Shown one piece after another: positions 1-8,228 of a stretch of DNA of 64,000 bases. The translations under genes and the position numbers were made by a program. Position 1 is the stretch's first letter, and each line of letters begins with the position of its first letter. The notes under the pieces are model-generated. The model was not told the origin of the DNA. It searched no databases and was given only the letters and a program-made list of their open reading frames with translations. Source of the stretch: Oscillospiraceae bacterium (lineage in GTDB: Bacteria > Bacillota > Clostridia > Oscillospirales > Ruminococcaceae); contig JAJQDP010000007.1 in assembly GCA_021202155.1 (NCBI GenBank), forward strand, positions 1-64,000, written 5' to 3'.

Positions 1-143
1 TGATTCTATGCGATAAATTTGACAGCATAGATTACGAGCAGGCGAAGCGGGATGTTGAGCCTTTCATCCGGGATACTTCTGCTTTGGATGTCTGGAGCGC
101 AGAGTTCTTCAAGCAAATAACAGACGGTTTAACAATGGCTTAA
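1..143 (+). CDS. C-terminal end of an AbiEii/AbiGii-family nucleotidyltransferase toxin (partial, cut by window edge)
   Basis: An open frame enters from the left edge (first full codon at 3) and stops with TAA at 141-143, giving 46 residues. The tail has the pattern 'FIRDTSALDVWSAEFF', which resembles the C-terminus of AbiEii-type nucleotidyltransferases, toxins of AbiE abortive-infection/TA systems. The catalytic core would lie outside the window. The stop is 19 bp before the next gene, so the two could share a transcript. An AbiEi-type antitoxin sits at 29739, but it is 29 kb away with a different partner. The call rests on a short tail and is tentative. Confidence 0.5.
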   Translation, partial: ILCDKFDSIDYEQAKRDVEPFIRDTSALDVWSAEFFKQITDGLTMA

Positions 144-162
144 AAAAGAAAGAAGGCAAAAA

Positions 163-900
163 ATGTCAGAAACAAAGGTTAAAAAATCAAGGCTTTCTGC
201 CGGGAAGATTGTTCTTTTGGTGGTTATAGTGCTGATTGTGGTGGTTGCGGCGGCGTTTATGTGGTATGTCGGGGACTACTACCATGCCGACGCGGACGAG
301 TATCTGGTCAGCAGTGACACGGTGAGCGTCATGTACGTCGACGACGGCGTCCTCTTCTATGGGAGCGGGAACGACACGGCTCTCATCTTCTATCCGGGTG
401 CAAAGGTCGAGTACACCGCCTACGCGCCGATTATGGTCAAGCTCGCCGAGGGTGGGGTCGACTGCTTCATCATCGAAATGCCGTTTAATCTTGCGTTTTT
501 CGGGATGAACAAGGCAGAAAATGTGATGTCGGAATTCGTCTCCTATGAAAACTGGTACATCGGTGGTCACTCTCTGGGAGGAGCGATGGCGGCGTCGTTT
601 GCATCAAATCACCGGGATGAGCTATGCGGCTTGGTGCTCCTTGCCTCGTATTCGACGAGCGATTTAGGAGACCTCCCCACCCTCTCCATCTATGGCAGTG
701 AGGACAGCGTCCTGAACCTTGAGAGCCTTGAAGCCGGTCGCCAGTACTCGACCGATTACACCGAAATCTGCATTGAAGGCGGCAACCACGCCGGCTTCGG
801 CTTCTATGGCGACCAGTCGGGCGACGGCACCGCCACCATCTCCCCGGAGGAGCAGTGGAAAACAACCACCTCGGAGATTCTTTCCTGGGTGGAGGGGTGA
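163..900 (+). CDS. Membrane-anchored alpha/beta hydrolase
   Basis: This is a 245-aa protein with a basic N-terminus, one transmembrane helix (about residues 15-34) and an extracytoplasmic alpha/beta-hydrolase domain. The nucleophile elbow is GGHSLGG with Ser137. Asp181 (in YGSEDS) and His209 (in GGNHAGFG) complete a plausible catalytic triad. The substrate is unknown; relatives are annotated as alpha/beta hydrolases of the dienelactone hydrolase/carboxylesterase type. AGAAGG precedes the ATG. It lies 19 bp after the AbiEii-like tail and 89 bp before the glucosidase, which has its own promoter. A paralogue with the same N-terminal anchor begins at 63839, so the gene is duplicated around the accessory DNA in this window. 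Confidence 0.85.
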   Translation: MSETKVKKSRLSAGKIVLLVVIVLIVVVAAAFMWYVGDYYHADADEYLVSSDTVSVMYVDDGVLFYGSGNDTALIFYPGAKVEYTAYAPIMVKLAEGGVDCFIIEMPFNLAFFGMNKAENVMSEFVSYENWYIGGHSLGGAMAASFASNHRDELCGLVLLASYSTSDLGDLPTLSIYGSEDSVLNLESLEAGRQYSTDYTEICIEGGNHAGFGFYGDQSGDGTATISPEEQWKTTTSEILSWVEG

Positions 901-930
901 CCCCACAAGGCGTTTCTCACAAAATGCCCA

Positions 931-959
931 TTGAAAAACAGGCAGGTTCGTGGTATCAT
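931..959 (+). promoter_or_regulatory. Promoter of the GH13 gene
   Basis: A TTGAAA box (931-936) and a TATCAT box (954-959) are separated by exactly 17 bp. They lie 30 bp upstream of the GH13 start codon chosen here. This supports start 990 over the longer upstream reading frame, which would begin inside the hydrolase gene. Confidence 0.6.
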
Positions 960-989
960 GTTGTTAATACCTCTGAAAGGAGTCCTCTT

Positions 990-2543
990 ATGAACACCAA
1001 AAACCAGCCTTCCTGGCTTGACAACGCTATTTTTTATGAAATATACCCTCAGTCCTTCTGCGACTCGAACGGCGACGGAATCGGGGATTTTGAGGGAATT
1101 ATCCGCAAGCTTGATTATATTCTTGAGCTCGGATGCAACGCAATCTGGATGAACCCATGCTTTGAGTCGCCGTTCGGCGACGCGGGCTACGACGTCTCAG
1201 ACTACTACAAGGTCGCGCCGAGATACGGCACAAATGAAGACCTCAAGCGGCTTTTCTCGGAGGCTCACAAGCGCGGGATGCACGTCCTTTTAGACCTCGT
1301 CCCCGGGCACACCTCGGTCGAACACAAGTGGTTCAAGGAGTCGATGAAGGCGGAGAAAAACGAATTTACCGACCGATATATATGGACTGACAGCGTCTGG
1401 GAGGAGCCCACAGGCTACGGCTCACTTCGTGGAATCTCCGACCGGGACGGAAGCTGTGCCGTCAACTTCTTTTCCCACCAGCCCGCTCTCAACTATGGCT
1501 ACTACAAGCCTGACCGCCCCTGGCAACAAAGCACCGACAGCCCGGGTGCAATCGCGACGCGTGAAGAGATGAAAAACATCATGCGCTTCTGGCTCGGGAT
1601 GGGCTGTGACGGCTTCCGTGTCGACATGGCGGGCTCTCTCGTCAAGCAGGACGAGGACTCAAAGGGCACAATAGCCCTCTGGCAGAATATCCGCGAGTTT
1701 TTAGACGAGGAATTCCCCTCGGCGGCGATGGTCTCCGAGTGGGGAGAGCCGGACAAGAGCCTTATGGGCGGCTTCCACATGGACTTTCTTCTGCACTTCG
1801 GACCGTCCCACTATAACGACCTCTTCCGCTGTGAGGAGCCGTTCTTCTCGGACAGAGGCAAGGGCGACGTCTCGGAATTTGTGACGAAATATAAGGAGAA
1901 TTACGAGAAGTCGGAGCGAAAAGGGCTCATCTGCATCCCCTCCGGAAACCACGACATGGACAGGCTCGCCCGCTCAATCCACGGCGACAACCTCAAGATT
2001 GCGTTCGCGTTTCTTCTGTCGATGCCCGGCGCGCCGTTCATCTATTACGGTGACGAAATCGGGATGAGATATGTCGAAAACCTCACCTCCGTCGAGGGCG
2101 GATTCGGGAGAACCGGCTCGCGCTCGCCTATGCAGTGGGACGACTCCACCAACGCCGGCTTCAGCTCCGCGCCAAAGGATTCCCTCTACATTAGTCTTGA
2201 TGAGTCGAAAGACCGCCCGACCGCAAAAGCTCAGATGGCGGACGAGAATTCACTCAGAAGTGAAATCAAGCGGCTTATTGAACTGAGGCAGAGCCACCCC
2301 GCCCTCATGAACAAGGGCGACATCGAGTTCGTCTACGCCGAAAAGAACACCTATCCCCTCGCCTACTTAAGAAGCAGTGGCGAAGAAAAAATCTTGGTCA
2401 TCCTGAACCCCGCGGACAGGAAGACCGAATTCGAGTGCGACTATTCGCTCGGCAAAGAGGTCTACTCCTTCGGCGGGAAGGTCACCAAGAGCGGCAATAA
2501 GATAGTAGTTCCGGCTAAAACCTCGGCTTTTATCGAGGTCTGA
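990..2543 (+). CDS. GH13 alpha-glucosidase/alpha-amylase family enzyme
   Basis: This is a 517-aa cytoplasmic glycoside hydrolase of family 13, without a signal peptide, expected to cleave alpha-glucosidic bonds in imported oligosaccharides or disaccharides. The N-terminus has the IFYEIYPQSFCDSNGDGIGD block typical of oligo-1,6-glucosidase/trehalose synthase-like GH13. The catalytic nucleophile is in GFRVDMAGS, the acid/base Glu in VSEWGEP, and the transition-state Asp in SGNHDMDR. A C-terminal beta domain follows. The start at 990 is chosen because GAAAGGAG lies just upstream and a 17-bp-spaced promoter ends at 959. The open frame upstream overlaps the hydrolase gene and looks non-coding. Exact substrate specificity cannot be read from the sequence. 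Confidence 0.9.
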   Translation: MNTKNQPSWLDNAIFYEIYPQSFCDSNGDGIGDFEGIIRKLDYILELGCNAIWMNPCFESPFGDAGYDVSDYYKVAPRYGTNEDLKRLFSEAHKRGMHVLLDLVPGHTSVEHKWFKESMKAEKNEFTDRYIWTDSVWEEPTGYGSLRGISDRDGSCAVNFFSHQPALNYGYYKPDRPWQQSTDSPGAIATREEMKNIMRFWLGMGCDGFRVDMAGSLVKQDEDSKGTIALWQNIREFLDEEFPSAAMVSEWGEPDKSLMGGFHMDFLLHFGPSHYNDLFRCEEPFFSDRGKGDVSEFVTKYKENYEKSERKGLICIPSGNHDMDRLARSIHGDNLKIAFAFLLSMPGAPFIYYGDEIGMRYVENLTSVEGGFGRTGSRSPMQWDDSTNAGFSSAPKDSLYISLDESKDRPTAKAQMADENSLRSEIKRLIELRQSHPALMNKGDIEFVYAEKNTYPLAYLRSSGEEKILVILNPADRKTEFECDYSLGKEVYSFGGKVTKSGNKIVVPAKTSAFIEV

Positions 2544-2561
2544 CCGAAAACAGGCATAACA

Positions 2562-2596
2562 AAAAGCGGCTTCACCAATCTGGTGAGGTCGCTTTT
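2562..2596. terminator. Bidirectional intrinsic terminator between GH13 and relE-like genes
   Basis: A near-perfect 16-bp stem (two G-U wobbles) with an A-run on one side and a T-run on the other closes over ATC. It separates two convergent transcription units: GH13 from the left and the toxin-antitoxin operon from the right. Confidence 0.8.
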
Positions 2597-2604
2597 GTAT
2601 AAGT

Positions 2605-2934
2605 CTATAAGTTATACTCTCTCCGCCTTTTGACGGCTTCCTTGTAGACTTTTTCGTCTGTGCGGGCTGAGACCACAAGAATCTTCATAATTGTGTCTTC
2701 CCGTATCACTTTATAGACCACCCGAATTCCAATATCTCTGAATTTAATCTTCAGAAGATTTCTGAGATTCAGGTTGCCCTTGTTCCCGAGAGGCTTGCCA
2801 TAACCGCCCTCGCTCTGCGGCAAAGGATTCCGGCTGACCTTCACAATGCCTCTTAAGACCTGTGCTTTGACTGAGCCGTCAAGCTCGCCCATGTCTTTCT
2901 CGGCTTCGGGGAGAAATTCAACCTGCCAGTTCAT
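2605..2934 (-). CDS. RelE/ParE-family toxin
   Basis: This 109-aa protein has the size and layout of a type II toxin of the RelE/ParE superfamily. The N-terminal 'VEFLPEAEKDMGELD' helix is followed by a core with 'IKFRDIGIRVVYKV' and 'ILVVSARTDEKVYKEA', as in RelE-like mRNA interferases. It is the second gene of a two-gene operon. Its start codon overlaps the end of the antitoxin by 4 bp, so the two are translationally coupled. The ribosomal target or cleavage activity is known for the family and is not shown here. The bidirectional hairpin at 2562-2596 ends the transcript. Confidence 0.85.
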   Translation of the reverse strand: MNWQVEFLPEAEKDMGELDGSVKAQVLRGIVKVSRNPLPQSEGGYGKPLGNKGNLNLRNLLKIKFRDIGIRVVYKVIREDTIMKILVVSARTDEKVYKEAVKRRREYNL

Positions 2935-3254
2935 CCAATCACCACGTCTCCCGCTTCGTCTAAGTCTTCCTCGGTGATGCCCAGATGCTCCATCACTTCG
3001 GACAGAGGGATGCCCGGCTCGTTTTCGTGCTTCTCAAGCCTTTCATATGCCTCGAGCAGGAGCGCATAATCCTCTTCAAGCTCAGTCAGTCGGTCATATT
3101 CATCCGGCGAAAGAATAAAAGCAGTTGGCTGGTTGTTTTTAAGGACAATAAGCTGAGATTCGTTGTGAAGACGGTCGAAAATCCTCGAAGCCTGACCCTT
3201 GCTAAACTGTGAAATCGGGACAAGACTTCTCGCAATATTGGTTGCCGATGGCAT
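2931..3254 (-). CDS. Phd/YefM-type antitoxin partner of the RelE-like toxin
   Basis: This is a 107-aa antitoxin. The N-terminal half (SATNIARSLVPISQFSKGQ ... SQLIVLKNNQPTAFILSPDEY) is a Phd/YefM-like DNA-binding fold. The acidic C-terminal half would bind and neutralise the toxin. The start at 3254 is chosen over an upstream ATG because GAAGGTG lies 7 bp before it and the longer frame would run into the promoter. It is first in the operon and expected to autorepress. TTGCAA words repeated in the promoter region (3296-3311) are candidate operator sites. Confidence 0.82.
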   Translation of the reverse strand: MPSATNIARSLVPISQFSKGQASRIFDRLHNESQLIVLKNNQPTAFILSPDEYDRLTELEEDYALLLEAYERLEKHENEPGIPLSEVMEHLGITEEDLDEAGDVVIG

Positions 3255-3282
3255 AATAACACCTTCTTTCGCTGTTAATCCT

Positions 3283-3311
3283 ATTATACGCACTTTGCAA
3301 CGATATTGCAA
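3283..3311 (-). promoter_or_regulatory. Promoter of the toxin-antitoxin operon
   Basis: On the minus strand, TTGCAA (3306-3311) and a perfect TATAAT (3283-3288) are 17 bp apart. TTGCAA occurs a second time within the spacer (3295-3300) and again just upstream, so autoregulation by the antitoxin at this site is plausible. Confidence 0.75.
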
Positions 3312-3371
3312 GCACTTTTCACGAAAATTTTCTGTATTATTTGCATTGCAATTTTAAAGACAGGTCTCGCT

Positions 3372-4493
3372 TTATCCCCAAACCTCCTCGGCTATCTCCT
3401 TGACGAGCTGAAGCTTTGCCCACTGCTCTTCCTCGGTGAGCTTATTTCCTATCTCGCAGGAGGCGAAGCCGCACTGGGGGCTGAGGCAGAGGCGGTCAAG
3501 AGGGAGATACTTTGCCGCCTCATGGATTCTCTGGATAACAACCTGCTTATCCTCTAATTTCGGGGATTTGGTCGTGATGAGTCCCAGAACAGCCATCTTG
3601 TCGCCGGAAACGGAGCTGAGGGGTTCAAATCCGCCGGAGCGTTCGTCGTCGAATTCAAGATAGTAGGCGTTGACGTTCTCGCGTGCGAAGAGAACCGACG
3701 CGACCTTGTCGTATGCGCCCGAATTCGCATAAGTAGAGTGGAAATTGCCGCGGCTGACGTGGGTGTTGATTCTCATGTCCGAGGGCTTGCCCTCGATTGC
3801 CATATTGTTGATTTGGAGAAGCTTCTCCATCACGTCCTGCAAGCCCTTCTCGTCAGTTCCGAAATAGAGTGTTGCGAGCGGGTCACAGCACATTCCCCAC
3901 GAGCAGTCGTCAAACTGGAGATTTCTGCAACCGGCGTCATAAACAGCCTTGATGAAAGCCTTGTAGCCGGCGGCGATGTCCTCCATCAAATCGGTGGAGC
4001 TCGAATAGTACTTCGCGGTGTTCTCCGCGGCGAACGGCATTATCATCTGCTCCAAAAACTGCGCAGGTGCGGGAATCGTCAGCTTCGCGACGGTGTTTTC
4101 GTCCTCGAACTGCTTTAAGAATTTGAAATGCTCGATGAACGGGTGCTGGGAGGAGAGCCGGACCTTGCCGGTGAGGTAGGTGTCGTCAAGCATTGCGGCT
4201 TCGTCGTGGAACGGAAGCCCTGTTTTCGTGGGAGAGTGCCCGACGCCCTCAAATCCCCACATGAAGTCAAGATGCCATGTGGCTCTCCTGAACTCGCCGT
4301 CAGAGATGATGTGATAGCCCAACGCCTTCTGCTTCGCGACGAGGTCACGGATGGCGTCGTCCTCGACAAGTGTCAACTCCTCCCGGTTTATCTTCCCGGC
4401 TGAAAAGTCCAGCCGAGCCTTCTTCAAAGCCTCCGGGCGGAGGAAGCTCCCGACGAAATCGTAGCGGTAAGGGGTGTGTAAAGTGTCAGTCAT
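3372..4493 (-). CDS. Cobalamin-independent methionine synthase family protein (MetE C-terminal/YxjG-like)
   Basis: This 373-aa protein matches the stand-alone MetE-like family (Bacillus YxjG/YxjH length and layout), which corresponds to the catalytic C-terminal half of MetE. The N-terminal 'FVGSFLRPEALKKAR' and 'ISDGEFRRATWHLDFMWGF' bind the pterin/homocysteine region. Zinc-site elements are visible in 'INTHVSRGN', 'QFDDCSWGMCCD' and the C-terminal 'LSPQCGFAS'. It would transfer a methyl group to homocysteine or a related thiol; the methyl donor for short MetE-like proteins is not always methyltetrahydrofolate. The gene starts 35 bp after the AlbA_2 pseudogene. No SAM riboswitch or T-box fits in that gap. 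Confidence 0.88.
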   Translation of the reverse strand: MTDTLHTPYRYDFVGSFLRPEALKKARLDFSAGKINREELTLVEDDAIRDLVAKQKALGYHIISDGEFRRATWHLDFMWGFEGVGHSPTKTGLPFHDEAAMLDDTYLTGKVRLSSQHPFIEHFKFLKQFEDENTVAKLTIPAPAQFLEQMIMPFAAENTAKYYSSSTDLMEDIAAGYKAFIKAVYDAGCRNLQFDDCSWGMCCDPLATLYFGTDEKGLQDVMEKLLQINNMAIEGKPSDMRINTHVSRGNFHSTYANSGAYDKVASVLFARENVNAYYLEFDDERSGGFEPLSSVSGDKMAVLGLITTKSPKLEDKQVVIQRIHEAAKYLPLDRLCLSPQCGFASCEIGNKLTEEEQWAKLQLVKEIAEEVWG

Positions 4494-4528
4494 GATTGTT
4501 CTCGCTTTCTTTTAAATTTTTAAATGTG

Positions 4529-5366
4529 TTATAATACTTTCCAGTGACCGTATCTCTTGCCGCCTTCACGGACAATTTTGCCTTGCTCACGCAAAGACCT
4601 GATGATTCTTTGAACAGTTGAACGAGAAATTCCTGTTTTGGCGGAGATTTCAGATTGCTTGATATTAGCATTCTCTGACATTAACTCTATGATTCTATTT
4701 TCCAAAGCATCATCCAAAGCTTCATCTAAAGCATCACTTGAAGCTTTAGAACCCGCCAAACCGACATCCAAACCGACATCTTGGCGGTTTAAAGTCTCAT
4801 TTAAAGTATCATCTGATACTTTAGAAGTCTGCAAAGCCGTAAACTTCACAGTAATATCATTGCCGAAAACTATATATTCCGGGTCGGGAGCGCCGAGTTC
4901 ACGGCAGGAATCGCAGATTTTCTGGATGCCACGTCCCCACGCCTCAATATAACCGGCACGGTAGAAGACATTGGCGATTGAGGGATTGAACGGCACCGAT
5001 TTGTGCGGCTCCATAAGCGTCTCTGCAGTCCAGTTGGGAGGCAGAATGCACCTGTTGCTGATATACATAGCGTCGTCCTCAATGCGAATCTGAATCGGGA
5101 CGCTACCGGCATAATTGTTGTGACCCAAGGCGTTATAGACCGCTTCACGGACACCGTCGCGAGGGAAAGCAAGCCTGTTTTCTCTCTTATAAACTCGGTG
5201 AGCGACGAACCCCGCAACTGTTGCAGAGTGCTTCCGCTCCGGCAGTAGTATTCGCTCCTTTTTCCAATTAAATCCTACCGCCCTGTGCATTCGCAAAGCC
5301 GCAAACCCACTTGAGATATTCATCCCGCCACGATTCTTTCCATTCTGTGTTTTGGTTTTCTGACAT
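4529..5366 (-). pseudogene. AlbA_2/HATPase_c_4 transcriptional regulator, internally deleted
   Basis: An ATG at 5364-5366 with a good GGAGGAATAAGG site begins MSENQNTEWKESW..., the conserved start of Schlafen AlbA_2-type regulators, and continues to FANAQGGRI before an in-frame TAA. The rest of the family continues in another frame from about 5290 to 4529. That part has an HATPase_c_4-like segment (FPRDGVREAVYNALGHNNYAG), a degenerate acidic repeat linker (LDEALDDALE) and a C-terminal winged helix (QSEISAKTGISRSTVQRIIRSL). Most of the AlbA_2 domain, roughly 150 residues or more compared with the intact relative at 32326, is missing at the junction. The 264-aa open frame alone would start inside this junction and is unlikely to be a natural protein. 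Confidence 0.75.
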
Positions 5367-5415
5367 TCCTTATTCCTCCGGCTCTAAAAATTTCTGCACA
5401 AAGCTATTTTATATT

Positions 5416-5444
5416 ATTATACAACACCGCCGAAAATAAAGCAA
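5416..5444 (-). promoter_or_regulatory. Promoter for the AlbA_2 pseudogene, shared with the BREX upstream region
   Basis: On the minus strand TTGCTT (5439-5444) and TATAAT (5416-5421) are 17 bp apart. The spacer, including GGCGGTGTTG, is nearly identical to the promoter at 26314-26342. It lies 50 bp upstream of the pseudogene start. Confidence 0.7.
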
Positions 5445-5493
5445 GACTTCAAACGTCATATGCTATTTTTATAATGCATTATAAGCGAAAAAT

Positions 5494-5526
5494 CCCCGCC
5501 ACCATTCAGTCCAAACAGTGGCGGGG
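5494..5526 (-). terminator. Hairpin with ccccgccac/gtggcgggg stem
   Basis: A perfect 9-bp GC-rich stem with a 15-nt loop is followed on the minus strand by ATTTTTC. It reads as an intrinsic terminator for minus-strand transcription upstream of the AlbA_2 promoter. Similar GGCGGG hairpins occur at 8982-9045 and 33845-33888. Confidence 0.55.
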
Positions 5527-5936
5527 TTGGCAATTGTCTTACTTTTAAAATGTGAATGTGTAGAGTCCGTTCCCTCGGGCTTTCACAAGATTATTGTACC
5601 ATGAGATTATAGCTTTTTTCACCCGGAATATTTAAATGTAGGGATTTTGCAGGGGTGGAATATATGGTGGGGAAGAAAATTATAGGCATCGGGGTTCCGA
5701 TGATTTTTTGCTTGGATGACAAATGGAAACAGATGATACTGCCAGATGTAGCTCTTGACAGGGTGGAAAAGCTTTTTCTGTTTTTAGAGCGCACATGGCG
5801 ATTCCCCAAAAAATCTTCCCTCCCTGCGAAAAATGCACTTTTAAGCGGTTATATAATACTATATAATAGAGGCAATAATAGAGCTGTGGCTGAGCTTTAG
5901 CTGAGCCTTAGCTCGGATTACGGGAGGATGTTACGA
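5527..5936. other. Non-coding stretch with tandem TATAAT boxes before the 107-aa gene
   Basis: I see no convincing gene here. Two frames of 72-81 codons exist on opposite strands but lack family resemblance and good ribosome sites. Two TATAAT boxes 10 bp apart (5852-5857 and 5862-5867) could serve the gene at 5937. Repeated TTAGCTGAGC-like words follow at about 5890-5913. Confidence 0.4.
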
Positions 5937-6260
5937 ATGATTTTTATGTTTGACACCGACAGCCGGGAGATTCCGGCGGTCTCTTACTCGGAAAGGGAGA
6001 TGGCTGACGAAAGCAATCTTCCGGCTCTCATCGATTTCTGCAGGGCTATGGCGCAGTTCTACGTCGAATTCGCGTGGTATCTCGACTGCCCCGACAAGAA
6101 CATCAGGGCGGCGTGGGACGTCTTCTCCGACATCATCGGTCGGAATGTCGATTCCATCGTCGAAGATTTCTTGGAGGAGGACGACAGGGTGGCTTCCGAA
6201 GAACCCTCTCCGGACGACTCCGGCAAAAATAATGCGGCAGCTCCTATGTCTACTACGTAG
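5937..6260 (+). CDS. Hypothetical acidic 107-aa protein
   Basis: I do not recognise this protein. It is strongly acidic, with a helical central part (LPALIDFCRAMAQFYVEFAWYL ... AWDVFSDIIGRNVDSIVEDFLEE) and a low-complexity tail. The start at 5937 is preferred over the ATG at 5928 because GGGAGG sits 9 bp upstream of 5937 but touches the earlier ATG. It has no operon partner. Two small hairpins (6264-6283 and 6308-6337) follow before the convergent transglutaminase gene. Coding status is likely but not certain. Confidence 0.5.
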   Translation: MIFMFDTDSREIPAVSYSEREMADESNLPALIDFCRAMAQFYVEFAWYLDCPDKNIRAAWDVFSDIIGRNVDSIVEDFLEEDDRVASEEPSPDDSGKNNAAAPMSTT

Positions 6261-6307
6261 CGACCTGACCTGGCAAAGTCAGGCATCAGGCTGGCTGATA
6301 TGAACAT

Positions 6308-6337
6308 CACCCATCCCGGGAAGACTCGGGGTGGGTG
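6308..6337. terminator. Intergenic GC-rich hairpin (cacccatcccg/cggggtgggtg)
   Basis: An 11-bp stem with one G-U pair lies between two convergent genes, so it can terminate either one. A smaller CCTGAC/GTCAGG hairpin precedes it at 6264-6283. Confidence 0.6.
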
Positions 6338-6363
6338 AGTTTGTGTAAACGCTATCAATAGCA

Positions 6364-8202
6364 CTAAATCACCATCTCAAACAAGACCTCCAGTCCCGCC
6401 GCCAGGGCTTCCCGGAACAATAGTTGCACCGGCACTGCCAAGCCTTGCGTTGCGACAAATGAGAGTGCGGAGACTATGAAGGTGAAAACGTTCTCTTTGA
6501 AGTCGTAGCCGAGGGCTTCTGTCTCTTCGGTATAGCTGTCGCCGCAGACGGTGCAGGTGTAGATTCTGACGCCGGAGCTGAACCAGGTCGCCTCGGTCGT
6601 CACCTCCGATTCGTAATTGTGCCCGAGGGCATCAGTCTCGCTGTCAGTGTAGCTGTCGCCGCAAATTGAACAGGTATAGGTTGTGTACCCTCCCTCGGTG
6701 CAGGTCGGGTCGGTAACGGTTTCTTCGTAATCATGACCGGTAGACTCGATTTCTTCGGTGTAACTGTCGCCACACCTCCGGCAGGTGTAGGTTCTGACAC
6801 CGGCTTCGGTGCAGGTTGCCTCGGTCGTCACCTCTGATTCGTAATCGTGACCGAGAGCGTCAGTCTCACTGTCAACATAGCTGTCGCCGCAGTTTGAACA
6901 AGTATGGGTTGTATACCCGCCTTCGGTGCAGGTGGGGTCTGTTACGGTTGAAACATAGTTATGCCCGGTCGCCGCTACTACAGTATCACTGAGAGTGATT
7001 TCGGTTGTGGCGTTTTTGTCGCTGAAATAGGTGTCACAGCCGGAGCAGTACCAATAGTCGATGTTGCCGTCGGCGGTACAAGTAGCATCTTTTGCCTTAG
7101 TTTTGGTTAAAGTATGGGTGTGAACTTCCTCGGTCGTCTCTTCGGAAGTCTCCCCGGCTGTCTCTCCGGTAGTCTTATTGGAAGTCCCAAGAGTCAGATA
7201 GCGTGACGGGTATAATGACAAGGTCAGGCTGTCATATTCGTAGGAGATGGTCTTGGAGCCGACGGTGAAGGAGTAGCCGGAAGAGCTGCTCGAACTGGCG
7301 TCGCTGGCGCATACCATAAATAGCCCGCCATTCTGACCGACAGAGCCGGAGTCGCTGTTGGTGAGATCAACGAGATAGTTGACGCCGTCAAGGCGGACGA
7401 CGTTCCACATATGCTCCCCTGCTCCTGTGCCTCCCGTCATCGTTCCGGTGACGGTGATGCAGTCGATGCCCGCAAGGTCGCAGAGATACTTGAATGCCTT
7501 TGAATAGCCTTCACAAACGACGTTGGTGGATGAGTCCTGGTCGAAGACATAGACAATCTGCCAGATGTCGCCATAGTCATAGCTCAGATAATTCTTCTCA
7601 TACGAGACCAGGGAGCAGATGGCGTCCCTGAACGCCGCGAGCTTTTCTTCGTCAGAATAGCTTGCGTATTTTTTTACTATAGACTGCGCGTATTCGGCGG
7701 CTGTCCTCGCCAGAGAAACCTTTGCCGAATCGACAGTGGTGGAAGAGCCGTTTGCCTGATAATCGGCTGTCACCGGCAAGGATATGGTGATCCCAACGGT
7801 CAGAGTCGTGTTCTTTCCGGAAAATTCCTGCTCAGTGTAGATCACGGAAGCCTTGTCAAACCAGAAGAGCTCATAGGGGCAATCATAGATGAGATAGCTG
7901 AGGACAAGATTGTAGTCGAGAGCTTCCGCAAAGGCGTCCGCGGCAGCCGCCATCGTTCCGTCACTTGTAATCGGGGCGACGCCCAGGGAGGTCGTAGTGC
8001 AACTGACCTCTGCCGTGATGACCGTCGACGACACCTTGCCGTCGGCAATATTTTCTATCGCCGCCTTCAGTTGGGTGTATAGCTCAAGATTGATGCCGCT
8101 CAGTGCATCCTCACCGGTGTAGCTTGCAAATAGAGAAACCGGCATGAGCTGAACCGCCATTACAATTGCAACGATTAAAGATAAGATTTTCCTTGATTTC
8201 AT
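6364..8202 (-). CDS. Secreted transglutaminase-domain protein with Cys-rich C-terminal repeats
   Basis: This 612-aa protein starts with a Sec signal peptide (hydrophobic core about residues 6-24, cleavage near LFA-SYT). A transglutaminase-like cysteine peptidase domain follows, with Cys230 in CEGYSKAF, His264 in EHMWN and Asp279 in YLVDLTNSD as the predicted triad. From about residue 355 there are five ~38-residue repeats of the type 'GH-Y---VT-ATCTE-G---YTC--CGDSYT', each with paired cysteines. These are common in surface proteins of gut Firmicutes. The last ~40 residues are hydrophobic and could anchor the chain; a glycine-rich alternative frame overlaps them, so a late frameshift is possible. 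A good ribosome site (AGGAAG) precedes the ATG. Expression is probably controlled by the leader RNA at 8229-8303. Confidence 0.85.
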   Translation of the reverse strand: MKSRKILSLIVAIVMAVQLMPVSLFASYTGEDALSGINLELYTQLKAAIENIADGKVSSTVITAEVSCTTTSLGVAPITSDGTMAAAADAFAEALDYNLVLSYLIYDCPYELFWFDKASVIYTEQEFSGKNTTLTVGITISLPVTADYQANGSSTTVDSAKVSLARTAAEYAQSIVKKYASYSDEEKLAAFRDAICSLVSYEKNYLSYDYGDIWQIVYVFDQDSSTNVVCEGYSKAFKYLCDLAGIDCITVTGTMTGGTGAGEHMWNVVRLDGVNYLVDLTNSDSGSVGQNGGLFMVCASDASSSSSSGYSFTVGSKTISYEYDSLTLSLYPSRYLTLGTSNKTTGETAGETSEETTEEVHTHTLTKTKAKDATCTADGNIDYWYCSGCDTYFSDKNATTEITLSDTVVAATGHNYVSTVTDPTCTEGGYTTHTCSNCGDSYVDSETDALGHDYESEVTTEATCTEAGVRTYTCRRCGDSYTEEIESTGHDYEETVTDPTCTEGGYTTYTCSICGDSYTDSETDALGHNYESEVTTEATWFSSGVRIYTCTVCGDSYTEETEALGYDFKENVFTFIVSALSFVATQGLAVPVQLLFREALAAGLEVLFEMVI

Positions 8203-8228
8203 AGTCTTTCTTCCTGAATATTACGCAC

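Noticed and set aside
855-989. N-terminal extension of the GH13 reading frame
   Set aside because: It overlaps the end of the hydrolase and the promoter at 931-959; a good ribosome site and the family start support 990.
5591-5900. Two opposite 72-81-codon frames
   Set aside because: They overlap each other, have no recognisable motifs and no strong ribosome sites. I treated the area as non-coding.
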